From the NCBI RefSeq assembly GCF_011761635.1, contig NZ_JAASRN010000001.1, positions 248,001 to 312,000 of the forward strand: a DNA stretch of 64,000 bases, given 5' to 3'. This document shows positions 51,637 to 60,969 of the stretch, one piece after another (position 1 is the stretch's first letter; every line of letters starts with the position of its first letter). The position numbers were made by a program, and so were the translations under genes. A model generated the notes under the pieces. It saw only the letters and a list, made by a program, of their open reading frames with translations, did not search any database and was not told where the DNA came from. This DNA is from Thermonema lapsum (GTDB taxonomy: Bacteria > Bacteroidota > Bacteroidia > Cytophagales > Thermonemataceae).

Positions 51637-51644
51637 TACCTTTG
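51637..51644 (+). promoter_or_regulatory. -7 element of the beta-helix lipoprotein/TonB operon
   Basis: TACCTTTG is a full match to TAnnTTTG, 27 bases before the ATG at 51671. The expected TTTG 19-20 bases upstream is missing (CGCC instead), as in activator-dependent promoters. Confidence 0.55.
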
Positions 51645-51670
51645 CAACAGTCAAAAAACAAACATTAGCC

Positions 51671-53107
51671 ATGAGAAAAATTTTAATGCTTTCAGCCGTT
51701 TTTGCTTTAGCACTTTCGGCTTGCAAGAAAGACAAAAAAGATCCCCTACCGGCGGATGCTACAATTTTTGAAGTAACCCGAGACCTGTCAGGCAATGTAG
51801 CTGTAAAAATCACCGACAGAGGAAGGGGCATCGGCACTCGCACGCTCTACAAAGACACGGTGTACATTTTAGATAACAGGGTATTTGTAAACGAGGGGCA
51901 GGTACTTACCATACAACCGGGTACTGTGATTAAAGGCGAAGTAGGTACCGGTGAAGAAGCCAGCGCTTTGATTGTGGCACGTGGCGGCAAAATCATAGCC
52001 AAAGGCACTGCCAGCCAACCCATTATCTTTACCACTATTGCCGATGACGTAAATAACCCTGCAGATGTACAAGCCGACGTTCGTGGACTGTGGGGGGGCT
52101 TGATTATCTTGGGTAAAGCTACCATAAACGACCCTACTGGTCAGAGTGCTATCGAAGGAATTCCCACCAGCGAACCACGTGGCTTGTATGGCGGCAGTGA
52201 TGACAACGACAACTCAGGCGAACTGAGCTACATCTCTGTGCGTCATGGGGGTACTGAAATCGGTGCAGGAAATGAAATCAACGGCATTACCTTCGGTGCC
52301 GTAGGCGCTGGTACCAGAGTGGACCACTTGGAAGTGCTTGCCAACTTCGACGACGGTTATGAGTTCTTTGGTGGCACAGTATCTGCCAAATACCTGATTT
52401 CGGCTTACTGCAACGACGATGCGTATGACTGGGACCAAGGTTTCCGTGGCAAATTGCAGTATTTAGTAACCATACAAAAGCCTAATGAGGGTGGACGTGG
52501 TTTTGAGGCGAATGGGGTAGTGAATGATGCCCCTTTCAGCTATGACCGAACTCCCCGGTCTATTCCTTTGGTTGCAAACGGTACCTTCATTGGGCATGGG
52601 CGCAATAGCGGTGATAGGCAAGCCGTTATGTTGCGTCAAAACTCGGGAGGTAAGTTCTACAACTGTATCTTCTATAACTTCGCTGCAGGTATTGTTATTG
52701 ACAACGTTAAGCCCTCAGAGCCTATTGAAAGTGAAACACGCTTGGACGAGGGTGACATAGTGTTTGCCAACAACTTGTTCTCTAAAATAGGCAGTGCAAC
52801 AGACCTCAGTGGTGTAGGTGCTTCAAGCAGTGGCGATGTCCCTAATAAAATCACTACGCATCTGCAAAACAACAACAACGTCTATAATAATACTCCCGGT
52901 TTAAAGAGCCTGACTGTAGGACCAGAAACCCAAGGTTTGGACTTGGGCTTGACCACCGGCGGAGCTGCTGACAATGTCCCTGCTTTCAATGTGAGGAGTC
53001 TGGACACTTTCTTCGATGCAGTCAACAAAATAGGCGCTTTTGTGGACGGCACCAACTGGATGAAAGGTTGGACTGCCCTCGATACATACGGATTCTTGAA
53101 GGAATAA
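51671..53107 (+). CDS. Lipoprotein with beta-helix-like repeats, partner of a TonB receptor
   Basis: 478 residues. The lipoprotein signal ends at L-S-A-C-K-K-D-K-K-D. The mature part has G-x-I/V-I repeats such as V-F-V-N-E-G-Q-V-L-T-I-Q-P-G-T-V-I-K-G and L-I-V-A-R-G-G-K-I-I-A-K-G-T, and a G-G-x-D-D-N-D-N-S-G-E-L-S-Y-I-S-V-R-H-G-G-T stretch, all suggesting a right-handed beta-helix. Proteins like this are widespread in Bacteroidota, often directly before a TonB receptor, as here (97 bases apart). The cargo is unknown. A hairpin lies between the two genes. The start at 51671 is preferred over 51611 because it begins the signal peptide. Confidence 0.7.
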   Translation: MRKILMLSAVFALALSACKKDKKDPLPADATIFEVTRDLSGNVAVKITDRGRGIGTRTLYKDTVYILDNRVFVNEGQVLTIQPGTVIKGEVGTGEEASALIVARGGKIIAKGTASQPIIFTTIADDVNNPADVQADVRGLWGGLIILGKATINDPTGQSAIEGIPTSEPRGLYGGSDDNDNSGELSYISVRHGGTEIGAGNEINGITFGAVGAGTRVDHLEVLANFDDGYEFFGGTVSAKYLISAYCNDDAYDWDQGFRGKLQYLVTIQKPNEGGRGFEANGVVNDAPFSYDRTPRSIPLVANGTFIGHGRNSGDRQAVMLRQNSGGKFYNCIFYNFAAGIVIDNVKPSEPIESETRLDEGDIVFANNLFSKIGSATDLSGVGASSSGDVPNKITTHLQNNNNVYNNTPGLKSLTVGPETQGLDLGLTTGGAADNVPAFNVRSLDTFFDAVNKIGAFVDGTNWMKGWTALDTYGFLKE

Positions 53108-53132
53108 AACACACCATCACATCCATTAACAC

Positions 53133-53156
53133 AAGCGGGGGCTTTGCCCCCGCTTT
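53133..53156 (+). terminator. Intercistronic hairpin between the beta-helix lipoprotein and its receptor
   Basis: AAGCGGGGGC and GCCCCCGCTT form a perfect 10-bp stem with a 3-base loop, followed by only TCATAC. With few T it may pause or attenuate rather than fully stop transcription, giving less receptor than lipoprotein. Confidence 0.6.
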
Positions 53157-53204
53157 CATACAAAGCAAAAATGAAGAAGTAGTTTTAAAAAATAACAACT
53201 AAAA

Positions 53205-56030
53205 ATGAAACGATTATCCCTTCTACTCCTGAGTTTCTGCCTGTCTGTCTTGACAGTATGGGCGCAAAATACTGGCACCTTGCGCGGTAAGGTCTATGAT
53301 GCTGAATCAGGCGAGACCCTTGTTGGGGCTACAGTATTCGAGCCCACTACCTCCATAGGTACAGCCACCGACCTTGACGGACATTTCGAACTGCAGTTGC
53401 CAGCAGGTGTTTATACCATCGAAATCTCTTATGTGTCGTATCAAACCAAAAAGATTGAAGGGGTAGAGATAAAAGCCAGAGAGGTAGTTACACTCAATGT
53501 GCCCATGACAGGCGCATTGACTGCCTTGCAGGAGGTGGTAGTTACCGCCAAAATGGAACAAAACAACGAGTCGGCTATCCTGCTTCAGCAAAAAAACTCA
53601 TCTAGAGTACTGGATGGCATTTCTGCCGAAACCTTTACCAAGACTGGCGATCGCGATGCCGGTGCGGCTTTGCGTCGTATTACCGGCGTGTCAGTGGAAG
53701 GTGGACGTTATGTGTATGTGCGTGGCTTGGGCGACCGCTATTCTAAAGCCACCCTCAACAGTGCCGAAATCCCCAGCTTGGACCCCAGCCGCAACGCGGT
53801 TCAATTTGATATTTTCCCTAGCAATCTACTTGACAACCTCATAGTATATAAAACATTCTCTGCCGACTTGCCCGGTGATTTTTCCGGCGGCTTGGTCAAT
53901 GTAAAGACGAAAGAATTCCCTGAATACTTTACCTTGAGTGTCAATTCTTCTTATGCTTACAACACGCAAGCCACCTTCAATCCCAACTTCCTGACCTATC
54001 AAGGAGGCAAAACCGATTGGCTCGGATTTGATGATGGCACTCGTGCCGTACCTGCCGTAGCTGCCGGTCAAATCCCCAGTGTTGCTTTTGCCAGCAATGC
54101 CCAAGTGCGTCAGCAGCTGACCACCATTTCGCGCAGTTTCAATAAAGTGATGGCACCTTCTACCCAAGCGCCCTTCTTGAATCAACGCCATAGTTTCTCT
54201 CTTGGCAATCGAATCGACTGGAAAGGACGTCCTTTGGGCTACATCATAGCTTTGAGCTACCAAACTGACAATAATTACTACGAAAATGCACAGATGGGGC
54301 GCTATGCCTTCTCGGGCGGCGCCTTGCGCGAGCTGCTCTATGCCGACAACCTTCGCTACGGCGAGCAAAATGTACTGTGGGGCGCTTTGACAAACTTGTC
54401 CTACAAGCTGAGCGACAACCATAAGTTGAGCCTGAACCTGATGCGCAACCAAAGCGGCACCCAGTCGGCAACCTACTTTGCTGGACGCAACCTTCAAAAC
54501 TTCGACGAATCGGTAGTCTTTGAATCACGCGTACTCGACTATATGCAGCGCTCTCTAACCAATGCCCAATTGAAAGGAGAACACTATTTGCCCGGCTTGG
54601 CAAAAGCCCGTATCGAATGGCATTCGGCTTATACGCTCAGCAGCCAAGAACAACCCGACTTGCGCATGTTTGCCGATGACTATACAGAAAGAAACGGTGT
54701 AAGAGAATACTCAATTTCTCCTTCTGTATATACACAGCCCACCCGTTTTTATCGCGACTTGAACGAAACCAACATAGACAACAAGTTCAATATAAGTATT
54801 CCTTTCAAAGCTTGGGGGAATGAGTCGAAATTCAAAGTAGGGGTCTCTTCACTCATGAAAGACCGTTCTTTCCGTGAACGTCGCCTGACCTATCGCATTC
54901 AGAATATCTCAGATTTCAAGGGCGACATAGACCTCTTCCTTGCCGATGAAAACTTGGGTATCATCGAGGAAGGAAACAGCTATACTATTAAGACCGTTGT
55001 TCAAGACGACAGCGAGAAGCGCAACCAATATGACGCGCAGCAGCAAGTGTGGGCTGCCTATGTGATGACCGACCTGCAACTGAGCCCCAAATGGAAAATA
55101 AATGCCGGCTTGCGCATAGAAAAAACCTATATGACTTTGGAAAGCTTAGACCCCTCGAAAGGAAAAGCCAAGCTGGACAATCTGGACCCCTTGCCGGCAG
55201 TCAACGTCATTTACAGTTTACGCAACGACATGAATTTGCGTGCAAGCTATAGCCGCACTTTGGCACGCCCCACCTTCCGTGAGTTGGCACCCTTTGCCTC
55301 TTTCGACTTTATCGGAGATTTTGTCTTGACAGGTAACCCCAACTTGCGCCGCACGTTGATTGATAATTTTGACTTGCGTTGGGAGGTGTTTCCGCGTGCC
55401 GGTGAGTTGATTTCGATAAGTGCTTTCTATAAACAATTCGACGGAGCCATTGAACGCGCCTTGGTGCCACAGGCTCAAAATACCGAGTTTTCCTTCCGCA
55501 ATGTGGACCATGCTTTCCTTGTTGGTACAGAGCTTGAAATACGCAAAGCCCTTGATTTTATTTCGCCTGCTTTGCGTCACTTCCAAGCGGCGGTCAATAC
55601 CAGCTATATTTATTCGAGGGTAGATATCCCCGAACAAGAGTATGCTTTGATTAAAGCAGTAGACCCCTCGCAGCCTTCTACGCGCCCCTTCTTTGCACAG
55701 TCGCCTTATCTGGTAAATGCCATCCTGAACTATAACAACGAGGACAAAGGCTTTGATGCCAGTGCCAGCCTGAATGTGTTTGGTCCCCGTTTAATGGTGG
55801 TGAGTGCAGGGGCTACCCCCAACGTGTTTGAACAACCGCGCCCAGCTTTGAATATCACCTTGCGCCAACGCTTCGGCGCTCAAAAACAATGGGCAATCAC
55901 TGCCCGTGGCACCAACCTACTGAATCCTGAATATCGTATGGTGAATACCTACGATGGTAGGGAATACCCCTATCTGTCCTATCGCTTAGGACAAACCTTT
56001 ACTTTGGGTGTAAGCTACACCATAGAATAA
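53205..56030 (+). CDS. TonB-dependent receptor with carboxypeptidase-like N-terminal domain
   Basis: 941 residues. A signal peptide (cleavage near V-W-A-Q) is followed by a CarboxypepD-regulatory-like domain (about 22-105, G-T-L-R-G-K-V-Y-D-A-E-S-G-E-T-L-V-G-A-T-V), the TonB plug (about 110-230, including Y-V-Y-V-R-G-L-G-D-R-Y-S), and the barrel to the end. The N-terminal domain is common in Bacteroidota receptors; a SusD partner gene is absent, and the preceding beta-helix lipoprotein may take its place. Cargo unknown. The repeats upstream suggest regulation by a PhoB-family regulator, possibly phosphate, but this is inference. Confidence 0.88.
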   Translation: MKRLSLLLLSFCLSVLTVWAQNTGTLRGKVYDAESGETLVGATVFEPTTSIGTATDLDGHFELQLPAGVYTIEISYVSYQTKKIEGVEIKAREVVTLNVPMTGALTALQEVVVTAKMEQNNESAILLQQKNSSRVLDGISAETFTKTGDRDAGAALRRITGVSVEGGRYVYVRGLGDRYSKATLNSAEIPSLDPSRNAVQFDIFPSNLLDNLIVYKTFSADLPGDFSGGLVNVKTKEFPEYFTLSVNSSYAYNTQATFNPNFLTYQGGKTDWLGFDDGTRAVPAVAAGQIPSVAFASNAQVRQQLTTISRSFNKVMAPSTQAPFLNQRHSFSLGNRIDWKGRPLGYIIALSYQTDNNYYENAQMGRYAFSGGALRELLYADNLRYGEQNVLWGALTNLSYKLSDNHKLSLNLMRNQSGTQSATYFAGRNLQNFDESVVFESRVLDYMQRSLTNAQLKGEHYLPGLAKARIEWHSAYTLSSQEQPDLRMFADDYTERNGVREYSISPSVYTQPTRFYRDLNETNIDNKFNISIPFKAWGNESKFKVGVSSLMKDRSFRERRLTYRIQNISDFKGDIDLFLADENLGIIEEGNSYTIKTVVQDDSEKRNQYDAQQQVWAAYVMTDLQLSPKWKINAGLRIEKTYMTLESLDPSKGKAKLDNLDPLPAVNVIYSLRNDMNLRASYSRTLARPTFRELAPFASFDFIGDFVLTGNPNLRRTLIDNFDLRWEVFPRAGELISISAFYKQFDGAIERALVPQAQNTEFSFRNVDHAFLVGTELEIRKALDFISPALRHFQAAVNTSYIYSRVDIPEQEYALIKAVDPSQPSTRPFFAQSPYLVNAILNYNNEDKGFDASASLNVFGPRLMVVSAGATPNVFEQPRPALNITLRQRFGAQKQWAITARGTNLLNPEYRMVNTYDGREYPYLSYRLGQTFTLGVSYTIE

Positions 56031-56552
56031 ATCAAAACTACTTTTGCCAAAAAGCCTGCTGCATTTTGCGGCAGGCTTTTTAATTTTGTGCGCTTCGCTA
56101 AAAGCAGCAACTAAAATTTTGCCCGCATCTCTTAGAAAAAGACATGCAGACAATACTTCCACCTTGCTTACTTTTAGCGCTTGGCTCACATGCTGCCGGG
56201 CTACTACGACGGCTTCTTCGGGAGTTAATGAGTCTTTGGGAGCACCTGTGCGCGCATGATAGAGCTTTTCATTATTGATGAAGTAATAAGGCGTATTACC
56301 AATGTGAATCAGTTGCAAATCATACACAGACGAAACTATCTGCGTGGGGGGAAGCAACTGTTGAAAAGTCGGCGTTTGCTGCTCTTGTTTTAATTTTAAA
56401 TGATTACCACGAATGTGGTCTATGTCTGACCAACTGAAGTACAAGCCACTGACCGTCCAAAGCAAAAACTGGATGCCTGTGGCTATGCCTAAGTAGCGGT
56501 GCCAAAGGCGTATTTGTCTTGCTCTTTTCCCTCTGAGTGAAGGTTTTATCAT
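55986..56552 (-). pseudogene. PepSY-associated membrane protein, 3'-truncated
   Basis: The N-terminal part is a normal member: L-W-H-R-Y-L-G-I-A-T-G-I-Q-F-L-L-W-T-V-S-G, the first membrane helix with its His, then Y-F-S-W-S-D-I-D-H-I-R-G, and a PepSY-like domain up to about residue 137 (V-S-K-V-E-V). Relatives continue with a P-A-Y-x-V strand and a final membrane helix; here the frame instead runs through the hairpin behind the TonB receptor and into the receptor's coding sequence on the other strand, ending after a sequence with no family character. The 3' third is therefore lost. If transcribed, a truncated protein of 188 residues would result. Confidence 0.65.
56053..56085 (+). terminator. 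Terminator of the TonB receptor gene
   Basis: AAAGCCTGCTGC and GCGGCAGGCTTTTT form a strong stem with a short loop, followed by AATTTT. It lies 22 bases past the receptor stop, inside the tail of the PepSY pseudogene frame. Confidence 0.75.
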
Positions 56553-56708
56553 ACGAACTTGCTGTTTTTTTGAACGCTTTAAATATAGCCAGTTCGGACG
56601 GTAAAAAGATGGTTTTTAAAAAAAGTTAAAAAATGTATCATAAATTACTTGCGTGCTTTTTTTCTATTTATTATTATTGCAGCATCGATTGAATGATAAC
56701 AGCACCTT

Positions 56709-56960
56709 ATGGAATTGAATTCTTATTCAAAAAGGAGTATCCCACCCAAAGAGCGGGAAGAGTGGAAAAAGATGATAACCGGTGAGATAGAACACAATTA
56801 CCGCAACTTTGTTCTGAAGTTGATGCTTACACAGTTGCGTCGTGAGGTAGCTTTTGGAATGACGACCATGCCCGAAGCCATAGATAGGCTCTATCAATTG
56901 TGTGAAAAATATTCTTTGGCAGTACAACCAGATTGTAAAGAAATATTTAAATCTTGGTAG
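56709..56960 (+). CDS. Small conserved protein, unknown
   Basis: 83 residues, highly charged and helical, without signal peptide or membrane segment (R-E-E-W-K-K-M-I-T-G-E-I-E-H-N-Y at 16-31). No family recognised. It lies four bases before the 326-residue gene, so the two are one unit and may act together. Confidence 0.65.
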   Translation: MELNSYSKRSIPPKEREEWKKMITGEIEHNYRNFVLKLMLTQLRREVAFGMTTMPEAIDRLYQLCEKYSLAVQPDCKEIFKSW

Positions 56961-56964
56961 TTGA

Positions 56965-57945
56965 ATGAAAGGAAAACTATACGATATTACAGAAGCACGT
57001 GCTTTGATAGAAGCAGGACGCTTGCTCGTGATTGCTGGCGATGACAGCCTGCTGCGCCGTTTGCCTAAAGGCAACTGGATTGGTGGCAGCAACCCTTATC
57101 TTTTAGACACAGACGGTGGCAAACACAGCCGAGAGTTGTTGTATGTGAAGGATTTTACGGAGCTGGCACAGCAATACAAATTCAAACTATATGACTCAGA
57201 AACCATAGAGCAAGTGGCTACCGATGCCTATGACAACGGGCTTATCCTGTTGGTACTTCCTTTCTTCACCGACGTGCATTTTCAATTCGCTCTCAAGGCA
57301 CCGTCTCTGCCCAATCAATACATCAACCCTTTGATGGGCTGGGTGGCAGGCGTCGATTTCGACAAAGTAGGCGTGGAACTACCCGCTGTGTACTTGCAAG
57401 GGCAGCGTTATCAAGATAAAGGCGTGGCTTTGCATATACAATTGCCTGCCCATAAGGTGGGGCGTGTCGAAATCATCAACGTGTATGAGCAAGGCGATGG
57501 CGACCTTATCACTTTCGAAGAGGATGGCTTTTTTCATACGCACTGTTTGGTGAACGGCGAGCGCCGCCATCTCTATGATTACATGCTCACGCAAAACAGC
57601 TTTTTGCCGTTGGTTGCCGATTATACCGGCGCCAAAATCAACGTGGGCATGATAAAAGATGATGCCAACCGACGGATGATTTTTGCAGCACCTACTTTTC
57701 GGGGAGTAGAATACCGTTTGGCAAAGCCGGTAGAAGGCGATTATACGAGCCGCTTTTTTGAAGAGCTGAGCAAAGAGAATGGGAAGGAAATAGAATATTC
57801 CTACAGCTGCCTCTATAACTATTTTAATTTTGAGCTGGAAGGGAAGCCCCTACCCGGTTTCACCGGCGTATTTACCTACGGTGAGATAGGGTACCACCTT
57901 TTGAATGTGACTTTCGTTTATTTAGTCATAGAAGATATGCTATAA
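56965..57945 (+). CDS. Conserved cytoplasmic protein, possibly DUF6976-like
   Basis: 326 residues, soluble. The N-terminal segment A-G-D-D-S-L-L-R-R-L-P-K-G-N-W-I-G-G-S-N-P-Y resembles the start of DUF6976 and similar unnamed families; the match is from memory and weak. The remaining protein is alpha/beta with Asp and Glu clusters (F-D-K-V-G-V-E-L-P-A-V-Y). Nothing like a catalytic motif is seen. It follows the 83-residue gene by four bases. Confidence 0.65.
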   Translation: MKGKLYDITEARALIEAGRLLVIAGDDSLLRRLPKGNWIGGSNPYLLDTDGGKHSRELLYVKDFTELAQQYKFKLYDSETIEQVATDAYDNGLILLVLPFFTDVHFQFALKAPSLPNQYINPLMGWVAGVDFDKVGVELPAVYLQGQRYQDKGVALHIQLPAHKVGRVEIINVYEQGDGDLITFEEDGFFHTHCLVNGERRHLYDYMLTQNSFLPLVADYTGAKINVGMIKDDANRRMIFAAPTFRGVEYRLAKPVEGDYTSRFFEELSKENGKEIEYSYSCLYNYFNFELEGKPLPGFTGVFTYGEIGYHLLNVTFVYLVIEDML

Positions 57946-58185
57946 GAGCGTTTTGCTGATGTGTTAAGCCTAAAAATGAGCAAAATCGATAAGAGGCATT
58001 CCCTTTGGGTTTGCCCCTTATTTTTTTATTGTTAATGGTGTAACAAAAATAAAAAGAAAAAGTCGGAATCTTTCAATAGATTCCTATCTGCATTGTATCT
58101 TTTGAAGATGCTTGGGCAAAAAGTTTGTTCGAAATTTTGCAATTTTGCGAAGACAATTAGCTTCTCTTTACCAAAACCGAGTGCA

Positions 58186-58641
58186 ATGGGATATTTAGAT
58201 TATGCCGTATATGTGGATGAGGCTTTCCGTCTTTTGGGAATAAACCCCGAGGATGCTCGTGCAGCCTATCCCGGCTGTTGGTCTTTTGAGCGAGGCAGCA
58301 TCAAGATGATGGTCATGCTCAACACAACCCCCACAGCCGACGAAGATGACGAAAAGGGGGAGACCATCTCTTTTATTTGTAAAATCATGGATGTTCCGCG
58401 TCGTCGCAAGCGCCAGTTCTTTCAACGTCTTTTAGAGTTCAACCATTCTTTCGTCAATGAACGTTTTGAGTTGTTTGCCGGGGAAGTATATCTGGCTGCC
58501 TGTCGCTTTCTCAAAGGATTAGACCCCGTAGAGGTGGCTTCTATCATGGACGAAATGAGCGCTACTGCCGACCAAGTGAAAGAAATGCTGCTCAAGGAGT
58601 TTGAAGATGCCATCGACAAGCGTACGACCAAATCAGCATAA
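58186..58641 (+). CDS. YbjN-like small protein
   Basis: 151 residues, soluble, with the T3SS-chaperone-like/YbjN fold: an alpha helix, then strands (M-M-V-M-L-N-T, I-S-F-I-C-K-I-M), then helix and strands, ending in a helical tail. These proteins appear in many bacteria without known function. I chose the ATG at 58186 (M-G-Y-L-D-Y); a longer frame from 58093 has no family character. Confidence 0.65.
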   Translation: MGYLDYAVYVDEAFRLLGINPEDARAAYPGCWSFERGSIKMMVMLNTTPTADEDDEKGETISFICKIMDVPRRRKRQFFQRLLEFNHSFVNERFELFAGEVYLAACRFLKGLDPVEVASIMDEMSATADQVKEMLLKEFEDAIDKRTTKSA

Positions 58642-58654
58642 AGCAAAAATAGCG

Positions 58655-59338
58655 TTATTGTGCTTTTTTATTGTTTGAGCTGCTTCTTGGGATAGGCACA
58701 CTGTCCGGGAAGCAGTTCCATTTTTTCCAATCATAGTATTCCAAGGCATTGAATTGTTTTTTGTAGTCATAGTGCGAAGGCACTGGATAGGCATAACCTA
58801 AATAGTGGTATTGCTTGCCCTGCTGGCGGGCATAGTCAATTTCTACAAGAAGGGTGTAAATTCCCAAGCTGAAAGAAGCATAATCAGGGTCAAACATGGC
58901 ATAAATAGCCGAGGTAGCCATCTGCCCGATGTCTATGAAACTGGCGGCAATCAACCGCTCCTCGTCGTAAACACATACTTCATGGATGCGTGTGGGGCGC
59001 TCTGGATGTTCCGGTAAGAAGTCGAACAAATGGGATGGAACATGCTCTTTGAACCGCTGTTTGTGTTTTTCGAAAAGCAACTGTTTTTGCATACCAAAGC
59101 GAAAGGGGCGTATGAGGGTCAAAAAGCGTTGGTTGCGTCGCCATATTTTTTGCTGCCGTTTTTTCATTGAAAAATCACAAAGCCTTATGCGCAGGGGCAT
59201 CACATCTACTTCCACACCGCAGTGGAGCTCGGTAGTGTGCCGGAAAAAGTAGGTACCAAAGTGGCGCCAGCCGTCAGCCAGTAGCAGGTCAAGGGTGTTG
59301 TCCGGCACGTAAGCGGCAATAAAATACTCTCTGCTCAT
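58655..59338 (-). CDS. Arginyl/leucyl-tRNA--protein transferase (ATE/Bpt-type)
   Basis: 227 residues with the arginyl-transferase domains. The C-terminal part has the GNAT-like fold typical of ATE1: Y-A-M-F-D-P-D-Y, L-G-I-Y-T-L-L-V-E-I-D-Y-A, and Y-H-Y-L-G-Y-A. Members add amino acids from tRNA to the N-terminus of proteins, marking them for ClpAP. The Cys-rich N-terminal segment of longer ATE enzymes is absent, as in Bpt-type proteins. ClpS and ClpA genes are not near. Cytoplasmic. Confidence 0.85.
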   Translation of the reverse strand: MSREYFIAAYVPDNTLDLLLADGWRHFGTYFFRHTTELHCGVEVDVMPLRIRLCDFSMKKRQQKIWRRNQRFLTLIRPFRFGMQKQLLFEKHKQRFKEHVPSHLFDFLPEHPERPTRIHEVCVYDEERLIAASFIDIGQMATSAIYAMFDPDYASFSLGIYTLLVEIDYARQQGKQYHYLGYAYPVPSHYDYKKQFNALEYYDWKKWNCFPDSVPIPRSSSNNKKAQ

Positions 59339-59565
59339 CGTAGTCTATTTGAGGTACGAAGCAAGGAGTTGCCTTGGCATGTGTCATTTATGTGATGATG
59401 GGGAGCAGACCGCTTTTACCCCTTGTTGTACCAGCTGTATGTCTGCATCCAATTTCCCCCAGTCTTCCATCTGCTACAATAACATCGAAAAAAACAGCCT
59501 TGTCCCCCTTGCCTTTGGTTGAATATTTTAAATTTAGCAAAAAAGCGTTTCAAACCTCTTTTATC

Positions 59566-60969
59566 ATGGATGTGAACATCAAGTTTTTGGGCGGGGCACG
59601 CAGTGTAACAGGCTCCAAGTATTTGTTAGATATAGGCGACTTTCGTTTACTGCTTGACTGCGGTCTTTTCCAAGGTTTAAAAGAACTGCGACAGCGCAAC
59701 TGGCAGGGCTTAGGGGTGGAGGTGAATACCATAGATGCCGTAGTGCTGACGCATGCGCATATAGACCATTCCGGTTATTTACCCCGTCTTTGCAAAGAGG
59801 GTTATCAAAACCCGGTGTATTGCACCGAACCGACCGCCGCCTTGCTCGAATTGCTGCTGCCCGACGCAGCACAGCTGCAGGAAGAAGAAGCGCACTATGC
59901 CAACAAGAAGGGGTATTCCAAGCACAATCCACCCTTGCCGCTCTATACAGCAGAAGATGCACAGGCAGTCTTCCCTTTGCTTCGGGCGCAGCCTTTCGAT
60001 GAATGGAGCAATATCCATGAGCGTGTGAAGATACGCTATCGCTATGCCGGTCATATTTTAGGCGCTGCCATTGTGGAAATGCTCATTCAAGGCGACGAAC
60101 AACAAAAGAAACTGGTTTTTTCGGGTGATTTGGGGCGTTATCATGACCCCGTGATGTATCCACCCGTAGCAGTCGAGGAAAGCGATATTCTGCTTGTAGA
60201 GTCCACTTATGGCAACCGGAAAGTGGAAAAAGAGGAAGTGACAGAGCAGTTGGCTGATTTGGTGAACCGGGTGTGCCGCCGCGAGGGGGTAGTGCTGATT
60301 CCTGCTTTCAGTGTGGGGCGCACCCAAACGCTGCTTTATTTACTTACACGTTTGATGGACGAAGGCAAAATTCCGCGTTTATTCATTTATGTGGATAGCC
60401 CCATGGCTATCAGTGCCACTTACCTCTACAAGAAGTACCGGGTTTATCATAAATTAAAAGACGAGGACCTTAGCCATGGGCACGATGTGTTCAACCATCC
60501 TCAAATTCGTTATTATCGCACACAGCAGGCTTCTATGAGCTTGAATGATTTGCGTAGCCCGGCAATCATTATTTCGGCAAGTGGCATGTGTACCGGCGGG
60601 CGCATCCTGCATCACCTCTATCATCGTTTGCCCCGTTACGAGGATATGGTATTGTTTGTAGGTTATCAGGCAGAAGGTACGCGGGGTCGCGACCTGCTCG
60701 AAGGCAAAGAGATGATTAAAATATTTGGTGAGCATGTGCCTGTCCATGCCGAAGTGGCTATGTTGCCCGGACTTTCTGCCCATGCCGATAGCGAGGAGTT
60801 GCTGCGCTGGTTGAGTAACTTCCATTCCGCGCCCAAGTACACCTTTGTGGTGCATGGCGAAGCCCCCGCTGCTGCTGCTATGAAAGAACAGATAGAAAAC
60901 CGTTTAAAATGGAAGCATGTGGTTGTACCAAACTTTATGGAGTCTTTTCGTTTGTTTGATGGAATATGA
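59566..60969 (+). CDS. Beta-CASP metallo-nuclease (CPSF73-like)
   Basis: 467 residues. The zinc site is H-A-H-I-D-H-S (His63, His65, Asp67, His68); later motifs include S-G-D-L-G, the H-x-x-G-T-R-G block of the beta-CASP region and the RMMBL end (S-A-H-A-D-x-x-E-L). Such proteins cut RNA, or in some cases DNA. They are common in Bacteroidota, with no fixed context. I chose the ATG at 59566 since the family motif begins there; an earlier ATG at 59374 gives 64 residues without family character. Confidence 0.9.
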   Translation: MDVNIKFLGGARSVTGSKYLLDIGDFRLLLDCGLFQGLKELRQRNWQGLGVEVNTIDAVVLTHAHIDHSGYLPRLCKEGYQNPVYCTEPTAALLELLLPDAAQLQEEEAHYANKKGYSKHNPPLPLYTAEDAQAVFPLLRAQPFDEWSNIHERVKIRYRYAGHILGAAIVEMLIQGDEQQKKLVFSGDLGRYHDPVMYPPVAVEESDILLVESTYGNRKVEKEEVTEQLADLVNRVCRREGVVLIPAFSVGRTQTLLYLLTRLMDEGKIPRLFIYVDSPMAISATYLYKKYRVYHKLKDEDLSHGHDVFNHPQIRYYRTQQASMSLNDLRSPAIIISASGMCTGGRILHHLYHRLPRYEDMVLFVGYQAEGTRGRDLLEGKEMIKIFGEHVPVHAEVAMLPGLSAHADSEELLRWLSNFHSAPKYTFVVHGEAPAAAAMKEQIENRLKWKHVVVPNFMESFRLFDGI

